Origin: Rhododendron vialii
Taxonomy: Eukaryota > Streptophyta > Magnoliopsida > Ericales > Ericaceae
Length of the DNA stretch: 64,000 bases
Assembly: GCF_030253575.1 (NCBI RefSeq)
Contig: NC_080564.1
Span: forward strand, 7,298,501-7,362,500
Reading direction: 5' to 3'
In this document: piece after piece, positions 56,901-64,000 of the stretch
How positions within the stretch are numbered: the first letter of the stretch is position 1
Layout of the letters: the number at the start of each line of letters is the position of its first letter
Made by a program: the position numbers and the translations under genes
The notes under the pieces: model-generated
The model's database searches: none
What the model saw: the letters and a program-made list of their open reading frames with translations, nothing else
Told to the model about the DNA's origin: nothing

Positions 56901-59900
56901 CTATGCATCTTTCACACACACGCGTTCTGCATAGGTAAAGAAAATAGACACAATCAAACAAGTTAGATTGACCTTGATCATAAGAAGAGAAAAGTGGCTT
57001 CTCAGCAAGATAGATTAGAAAACAGAAACATCAATAAACATGAAAAAGCATGATGAAGCACAGATATTCAATCTGATACCTATGGGAATTCATATGACTA
57101 AGATTAGTCGTCTTTAGTCAAGAAGGTTCACCAGCAACAGAATGAAAACCAAAACTATGTTAATAAGTAATTGTTCACCAGCTGGATAGCATCTTATTAA
57201 AAGAAAACCTAAATACCCATAGGAACAGACAAACTACAAATTGTTCTGAGACAGCAAAACCACCAAATTCATAACAAGTATTCCAATGAGTTAGTCACCA
57301 TGTGATGTGTTGACCTCAAACCAAATGATCGCCAGTTTCACCCAACATAACATGCAAACATTTTCTTGTAGGTGTCAACTAAGCGAAACTGATAAATCTT
57401 TGGGAGTCATACTAGAGTAGAGGTTTGGGATTCAAAGTGATCTTCATCCAATGATTTGAAAGTGCGATGGTTTGGGGATAAGGGGGGCGTTGGGTACCAC
57501 ATTACTCATTTGACAAACAACCCCCTCCAACAATCAAGTGTTAACTACATTAACTCACACAATCACCAAAAGGATATTTCATATACATGATATATGTATG
57601 CCGAGTCCACATATTTACTTTATAGAATTGTTAAAAAGGAATATAAAACTTCCATGGGATGTCAATTAGATAGGTGGCAGTTTTTAGTGTTGCATAACAA
57701 CTAGAGCTACAAATGAACTTTAAACATGAGGCTCTTGCAAAACAAGCATGGAGTGGCATCCAAAAATCCCAAAAACCTTGTAGCAACTGCAACCTTTAGA
57801 GCAACAATCAATAAGTTCAGAATGCATCGCAAACCATAATAACAATGCCAGATATAAAAGTCTACATCAATTTTTTTTTTTTTGAAAAAGTAAAAGTCTA
57901 CATCAATCATTCCAATCAAGAGATGTTTCTCTCTTGCACTAATACGTGATTTTTAATAGCCAGAAAGATGCACATTTTGCTATTGACACAAGGAAGAAAC
58001 CGATGCACAAACAACAAACAACCAAAAAGAACGTTCATAGCCACCAAATATTTAGTAACATCAACCAATACAGTAACATTAGATTATATAAGTAAACAAT
58101 GTGTATGAAGAATCCTTACTTAAATATTCATAGGCAAGTATCATTGAAGTTCCCCATGCTGACATGCTGAAAAACCTTGGACCGAGTCCTCTGTATAAAC
58201 CTTTCCAGCCATCATCCACAACCAATCCTTTAACAACTTGTCTAACAGTATGTCTCTTTTCGTGTCCCATGACCTATATTGCAGAAACTAGGTTTAATGG
58301 AAGAATCAACAAAGCTAGCTATTAGCTGGAACATAATACTGCAAACAGCAAGCACTAAAAATCGTGCGGGACCCCAGAGAATTTTGCCCCCCGCCCCCCC
58401 CCCCCCCCCCCCCCCCCCCCGGGTCCTTTTACTTTAGAAACGATGGGAAGCCAAATGCCTGACAGCATTCAGTTAGATGCCAATGAAGTTCTGCTTATAC
58501 ATGGGAGATGTAGCAATAGTCCAACACTTCTTTGAACGCTCTTTTCTTGAGCAACACAGAGAGCACATAGGGTTGGAGGACAGGAAAAAGCAGAACATCA
58601 CAATGAACTGGCAAGATATCTTCTCTGTCTGAATTCTAAAGGTAAACGATGTAGTGATAGCAGAGAAGATTGAGAGTAACTCCAAGTTCCAACTTATTAT
58701 AGCAAAATGTGTACTTATCTTGAAAAGAACCTTAGGTTCATCTTTTAAAGCAATAAACACCCATCTATAGAGCTAAATAGCTGAAGTTATTTTGTTGTTG
58801 AAAAACATCACGGACTACATCAATGACGAGTGTAATTCCATCACTCGCATTAAACAGTCAGACCAGCCAAAAAGAAGAATTTTCTGTATGCAAACTAGGT
58901 ATACCTGTAAGCGAGTCTTGATAGTATCCAGTGGCGTGGTGATACAGGATGCCGTGGCACCTGCAAAAATCCCTCCCGCAGCTTGAACACCCACTATTGT
59001 CCACGTGTTAGGAGCAGGTTTATCATGTACACTATCATGACCTAAGAAACTGTACAAAAGAAAAACATATGGAAACATTTTAATTAATAGGAGAAATTAT
59101 TGCTTGTACTAAAAAAGATAATGGCAAGCACTTAAACTAAGTACAGGGGTTTAGAAGACTAACTAAACAAGCAACACTCACTAATTTCATATTTGACCAG
59201 AGTTCTTGATTAAATGAGCTCCTACAATACATGTAAATCAAGACAAGCAAGCATACATCACCTCCAGATTAAACGCTGGCTTGAACCATAACTTGCCCAC
59301 CATACAGCACTAGACGGGGAATAAGTCATCACCGATAGACCAAACCCCCTATAAAGTCCCCGAACGCCATCCGCCTTCAAAACCTTGCGAACAACATCAA
59401 GGCCCCCGTTATAGGTTGCATGGCCTGAGTATCCTTGCACCATCAATCTTTGGCTAACCTGATCCAAATGAAGGATTGGAAATTACGGCATCCAAAAGTA
59501 TGTCTCCATAAATGTTCTAGAGCAAAAACAATAAAACGACCAAAATAGAAATAAGAAAGTGCCACACTGCCAGTGACTAGGGCTGCAAAGGAGCCGAGCT
59601 GAGCTTGTGTTGCTCAAGCTCAGCTCATCCTGAATTTGGTGAGCTCAGCTCGAGCTTGAAGCGAGCTAAGACAATTGAGCTCAAGCTTGGCTCACCCAAT
59701 TTTATCAAAACTCACGCTCGGCTCGTGAGGCTTGTCCACTGAAGAGCAGTTGTAACACGTAAAGGCTTCTAGTGCTGGGTTCTTGATTTATACGGGATCC
59801 ATTGGTCGTAAGTTCCCTAAGTTGTCGATGTGGGACTAATAAACACAAGCAATCCAATAAATGAAGTCGCTTTGTTGACCCTTTGCATGCACTACTCAAG

Positions 59901-62900
59901 TCTTGTTCCACATCGGAAGAAAATGTTTAATAGGCAAGCATTCCACTGCTACTTGATGGTACCAACTCCTGGAGCACTTACACTGCCCAGCACGCCTAGT
60001 GCCAACACATGGCAATATATTTATACGAAATATAAATTTATGTATACATGTGTATATATTATCGCGCAAGGTCATTTGAGCCGAGCATCTGATAGCTTGG
60101 GCTCGGCTCATTTATTAAAAGAGTTGAAAATTCTGGCTCGAGCTCGTTCAATTGCTTAGCGAACCGAGTTCGAACAAGCTCATATCGAGCCGAGTCTTGA
60201 TCACCTCGGCTCATTTGCAACTGGCAACCCTACCGATGACTAGCCCTCAAGGAAGAATTTGATATAAACAAATAAAAAGACACACCCATAGGAGGTCCTC
60301 CCTCCCCGCAGAAAATTTTGGGTTAAAGCTATTTCAAACTGATCCGCAACTTAAGGTGAAATTGAGCAAATATGGAGGTTTGCTTTCATATTAGGCATAA
60401 AAACCTGTCAGTCTTTTCACTAGACAGCAAACAAATTCCCAAAATGAAAGCACTGCTAACCTACCACATCAACTGGAACAAACACAGCTTGAGAACAAAG
60501 TGACGCTGCCATGCCGGCAATTCCATTAGCTAGAGCTGCCTGTGTAGGTTCTGATAATTTGAATGGTTCAACCAACCTAAAAGCAGCTACTTTTGTTGTC
60601 TCTAAAGCAGTAAGAAATATAATCCTGGCAGGAATTGCACCAGTAATAACTGTGCCAAAACCTCTGTATAACCCAGTAATACCATCAGTCCGCAATATGC
60701 CTCTTATCAAGGAAAATGCATTCCTTTCAACAGCATCCTTTGAGGCAACCTGCAGCCTGGTCTTCACAAGAGAAACAGGGTATAGAGCTACTGTAACCCC
60801 AGTAAATATTCCAGCTCCTACGACATAAAACTTAGTTTTATCAAGCCTGCAGAATAGGTTTTGAGTCATGAATAAACTTAGATAAATCAAAATGACTCTT
60901 ACAAGTTAATAATACAAAAGAAATGCTTTTTGTAATGAAAAGCAAATTAGAGTTACATACACCATGACCAAAAGTGAGAATAAAAAACAAATGCGACACA
61001 GTCCAGGGAGGGAGTAATTAGAATCCCTATCTTGCATCTCAATGACAGGTTTCTTGTTAACTGCTCAAATTCCTCTGGGAACGACTTGATCAAGCTTCTG
61101 AGTCTTAAACTTTCCGGTGGTTATAAATCAAAAACTTAAAGAGTACTAATGGTTCTTTAAACCAACTTCCCTAAATAAGCAATTAACATTGTGCTACGTA
61201 CTTAAATTGAGGAATTCACTTCTCTTGCAACATTTGGCACAGTGGTCTTGGAGGCACCAGAAGAGTGATTCTGAGTATTACTGGAGCACTAAAGCAGAAC
61301 CATAGGGTGTCCATCAGTTGCAGGGCATAGATGGCATAACAGGGCCAACGTTTCAGGTTCCATTTCAAATAATCAGAAACTCGTCTGCTATGAAGCAAAT
61401 GGGTTTTGAGATTTCCACATGAGCTAAAAAGCTACAACAAGCAACTTTGTGAGAAATTATGATGTAAGATATGATCATGTATCCAATCTATCTATGTAGC
61501 CTTCATCTTCACAGTAATGGGACTCTTACATCTCTACCAAGGAGTACCAACTAATGAACAGTATAAAACAATTGATGAGAGGAATCAACATCATTTCATG
61601 GCATTGAAAGTTCATGTAGAATAAGGAGTAATTTTGCAAGTATGTTATCTAGTCGGGATTCTAGAGGAGGCAATCATACTCTAGAGTCTAGATCAACACT
61701 TTTTTCCAGGTCAACAATTCTTTCTCTTCTTCTATTGTTCCGGGGGATGCTTACTTCTTCCCTGCATGCATCTGACTTCTGTCTTTCTTCCCTATATGCG
61801 TACCAATGAAGGAATATGCATCTTTGCTTTCCCCATCTCAAGCTTCATTTCCATTAGTGGGAAAGATGCCTAACATTGATAGTGCTTTGGTGATCAAACG
61901 TCGAGATACTTCGGCTAACCAATTAATGTGACTTGTGTGGTACAACAATTTGTAGGAAACAATCGACTTAGAGTTGTAGCTACGAGTGCTATAGATGGCC
62001 TAACGAAAGGAATGAAAATGATTGACACAGGAGCTCCTCTAAGTGTTCTTTTTTATACTTGTCGGGGTATATAGGGGCCAATCCATAGGGCCATTTTGCA
62101 TCGGAATAAACCCACCATCCACTAGCAAGGCCCACTTGAAGCTGGATCAAATGCTATGTATGCTTACTGGCTCATTCATCAGTATACTAAAATAGTAAAA
62201 TGCTACATGACATCAGATTTTTTTTCCCCCACAGTTCGATATCACCCTATATTTTCCCTATCCGCCAAAAAAAAAAAAAAAAAACAAGGATGCAACAATA
62301 AATAAACAATCATTCTACAGCCACAAACCCACTTACATCCACATTGGGGCCCTCAACACTACACCTCCAATATGTGTGGGACCCACCAAAAGATGTGAGT
62401 GTGTGTAAAGTGTTTGTATGAGCGTTTGTGGTTATATAAGTAATTGATAAATAAAACTTTGATTCGTGTTTGGTCATGTAAGCATTGAAATTAAACCCCG
62501 TGATGATAAGCATCGAAAGTAGCCCTACCTAGTTCTATAACAAGAAAGCGAAACGAAGCCAATTCATAATGGAAAAATGAAAGACCGCAAGAAAATAACC
62601 AACAACCTGTGTGTTAACATAATATTAGGAAATATTATGTTGCCATATTTTCTAAACTTTATTATTCTGTTTCTAGTTTAGGCAGATTATTATTTATGTT
62701 TCCTAGTCAGTCTAGGTTTCCTAATTATGCGTGTTTCCTTGTTATGTGTCTTGTAGCCTATATAAAGGCGTGCTAGGTTATAGTTTGAAGACAAACAATA
62801 ATACATCATTTCTCTTTTCTTCACACTGTGATTGAAATGAAGCGAATTCCTTCAAACATAGGACAGACTACAGGCAAATTGCCTCATAAAGAACAAAGAA

Positions 62901-63026
62901 ACACGTAAAAACACATACTCTAATAAATCAAGAGACTCAAATCATATTCGGGAAAGAGAAGACGTACTTATCCCAATTGATCTCCGTTTGACCGAACGAT
63001 TGGGTCTGAGAAGGAGCAGTGTCCAT
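56901..63026 (-). CDS. Mitochondrial carrier protein, SLC25A44-like (At5g15640 type)
   Basis: Six minus-strand exons, 62968-63026, 60465-60846, 59262-59458, 58905-59049, 58120-58273 and 56901-56926, encode 320 residues with all phases consistent. Three carrier repeats are visible, with signatures PVSLVKTR (43-50), PVDVVSQR (144-151) and PLDTIKTR (252-259). [20 protein letters not shown] and [14 protein letters not shown] match the Arabidopsis At5g15640 product. The tiny last exon (26 bases) supplies KRVCVKDA and was found by phase and similarity to the family end KRLCAIED. Members sit in the mitochondrial inner membrane. Human SLC25A44 carries branched-chain amino acids; the plant substrate is not established to my knowledge. 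At the exon 3/4 junction Ser replaces the Arg usual in relatives. Confidence 0.94.
58394..58420. repeat. 27-base poly(C) tract in a carrier intron
   Basis: C6-G-C27 followed by ggg. Such a long C run is rare in plant DNA. Its length in an assembly is unreliable, so it may mark a sequencing or assembly problem. It lies in the intron between exons 4 and 5. Confidence 0.9.
59578..60232. mobile_element. hAT-like element, GCTGCAAACGA family, copy 3 (carrier intron)
   Basis: Begins TAGGGCTGCAAAGGAGCCG and ends with the mirrored tttgcaactggcaaccCTA. The flanking 8-mers CCAGTGAC and CCGATGAC differ at two positions. Subterminal gagctcgagc repeats occur on both sides. At 655 bp it is longer than copy 2. 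The core (about 59735-60065) carries an unrelated piece with gatgtgggac and its inverse tccacatcgg, words common in plant LTRs and in short non-coding elements, so something may have inserted there. Confidence 0.7.
60847..61858 (-). other. Carrier intron 1, 3' part
   Basis: Intron sequence next to exon 2. I see no coding exon or clear element; the open frame at 61216-61398 has no family resemblance. Confidence 0.4.
61859..62048 (+). pseudogene. atpB: Nuclear copy of chloroplast atpB (NUPT fragment)
   Basis: The stretch follows plastid atpB closely for about 190 bases. It reads like GKMPNI..ALV.K.RDT, then aattaatgtgacttgtg, then GNNR(L/V)R.VA.SA.DGL, and finally [10 protein letters not shown]-like codons (attgacacaggagctcctctaagtgtt). 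It has many substitutions and in-frame stops and is flanked by unrelated sequence on both sides. It is a decayed plastid insertion within intron 1 of the carrier gene, on the opposite strand. The real beta subunit of ATP synthase would be about 500 residues. Confidence 0.85.
62612..62825 (+). mobile_element. Solo LTR (probably Copia-type) with 5-bp target duplication
   Basis: A 214-base unit starts TGTTAACATAATATTAGG and ends TTTTCTTCACA. It is flanked on both sides by CTGTG (62607-62611 and 62826-62830), the 5-bp duplication expected of LTR retrotransposons. A TATA-like cctatataaaggcg lies at about 62757. There is no internal region, so this is a solo LTR left by recombination. Copia versus gypsy is a guess from the small size. 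Confidence 0.8.
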
Positions 63027-64000
63027 TTGACGCGTTCGGTACGAATCACGAGTTTCCGAGAAGTCAGATTTCACTAATAATCTTCTTACCAGGAACCCTA
63101 AAAAATTGGAAATCTGGAAAACTGTTTCAAGAGATCGATTTGTTGACGGAAGAAACCATAGCACGCGGAACAGTGACTTGTGTTGAAAACGATTTCATTC
63201 GAAGCGCAGGATTTGGATGGGAAGGATCCTCTATTGCCAGGTAAATAGTTACTGTTGACACGTAAAGTGCAATAGTTTTTGAGGTCTCTTGGGTGTGAGG
63301 TGTTCTGGTAAAAGCTGTTGTGCCCTGTTGGTTCATAGCTGCATTATTTTGACGGGAAAAATGGTCGGTATCCTATACTAGTACTGGTAGTTTTGTAGGA
63401 GTATTTTAGCCCTTCAACTAGGGTCTCTCCAACCGACGGCATGCGTGTTTGGCCTTATTCGGACCGTCTGTTCATGCTTGGCAATGAATGACTCAGTGTT
63501 ATCTCAAATGGATAGCAGAAATATATTCGGTCGAGATGAAAATTTGAGCCGTTTATTACCGCGCATAAATGACCCGAATGAGACCAATAACCATGTTGTT
63601 TCCTAAGGGATAGCAGAGTTCTCCATTTCATTAAAACCCCAATCTTAAAGAGTGGTGATAATGCCAAAACTGTCTCATCTTAAGAGAATTAATTTTCGTA
63701 CTCCATCTTTGCAGTGAGGGGAGTGTGAAAATCAATTGCATTACTTAAAAAAAAAAAATTCAATTATATGTAGAGATTGATTTTCAGACTCTACTTTTGT
63801 ACTAGTACTGACTATTTCCTTTTGGGCCAGAGGGGGGCCTGGGTTTTCGAAGTTAAACAAGGCCTAAGTATCTGCTAAGCCCGGCTTTAAAGGGCTTGTG
63901 CTGTGGTCCTAACCTTACCCGTGGACTTTCTGGGGTACGGGGCCAATATCCACCACTGATAGATAGCAGTAGCAGTAGTATATCTATGGACGCTGTTACC
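63027..64000. other. Upstream region of the carrier gene and window end
   Basis: The carrier promoter and leader should lie just above 63026. A lone tgataatgccaaaac at about 63656 matches the terminus of the MULE-like element at 54593, so an element end may be present, but its partner is not visible. No gene was recognised up to 64000. Confidence 0.4.

Noticed and set aside
60459-60890. 144-codon carrier frame as a complete gene
   Set aside because: It is exon 2 of the six-exon carrier plus intron ends; the upstream ATG exon at 63026 and the later exons complete the family length.
1-64000. tRNA, rRNA or CRISPR structures
   Set aside because: I looked for box-B-like words and short regular direct repeats with spacers. 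The few box-B-like hits (for example near 8580) do not fold into tRNAs, and the only regular array is the 135-bp tandem repeat without spacers.

Overview
This is a nuclear plant window, almost certainly from a core eudicot. The genes are spliced with GT-AG introns and poly-pyrimidine acceptors. Coding exons sit in AT-rich, repeat-laden DNA with SINE, hAT-MITE, foldback, Mutator-like and LTR debris plus (CT)n/(GA)n microsatellites. There are no bacterial operons, CRISPR arrays or rRNA genes. I rebuilt exon structures by matching splice sites to remembered protein families. Every internal phase closes, which is the main reason for trusting the models.

Layout, left to right. 1476-4972 (+): last four exons of a methylesterase of the MES11-like class; its first exon lies left of the window. 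5.2-10.4 kb: intergenic DNA with MITEs and a possible SINE. 10.4-14.6 kb (+): SPIRAL1-like microtubule protein. 16138-16803 (-): ribosomal protein eL39, with an intron directly after the start codon. 17932-23406 (+): translation initiation factor eIF3 subunit m. 23.4-25.3 kb: retroposed debris. 25296-34913 (-): a 17-exon half-size ABC transporter closely resembling ABCB27/ALS1. 35-40.5 kb: intergenic DNA with MITEs. 40539-44372 (+): a single-exon CrRLK1L (malectin-like) receptor kinase with two kinase domains in tandem, the second of which looks catalytically dead. 44.4-50.2 kb: AT-rich DNA with a 135-bp tandem array. 50239-53202 (+): a small Cys-rich DUF2039 protein (C9orf85 family). 53.6-56.3 kb: a Ty3/gypsy fossil fragment and a nest of DNA transposons. 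56901-63026 (-): a mitochondrial carrier of the SLC25A44-like group, whose introns hold a hAT-like element, a chloroplast atpB fragment, a solo LTR and a 27-C run.

The genes do not form one pathway. From memory, SP1L-RPL39-eIF3m occur in the same order in Arabidopsis (At3g02180-02190-02200), and At5g15600, At5g15610 and At5g15640 are an SP1L, an eIF3m and the carrier. The window therefore looks like an old conserved block inflated by repeats. The most notable item is the receptor kinase: ectodomain, membrane span, a kinase with intact motifs, an acidic linker and a C-terminal pseudokinase. This combines receptor and tandem-kinase architectures.
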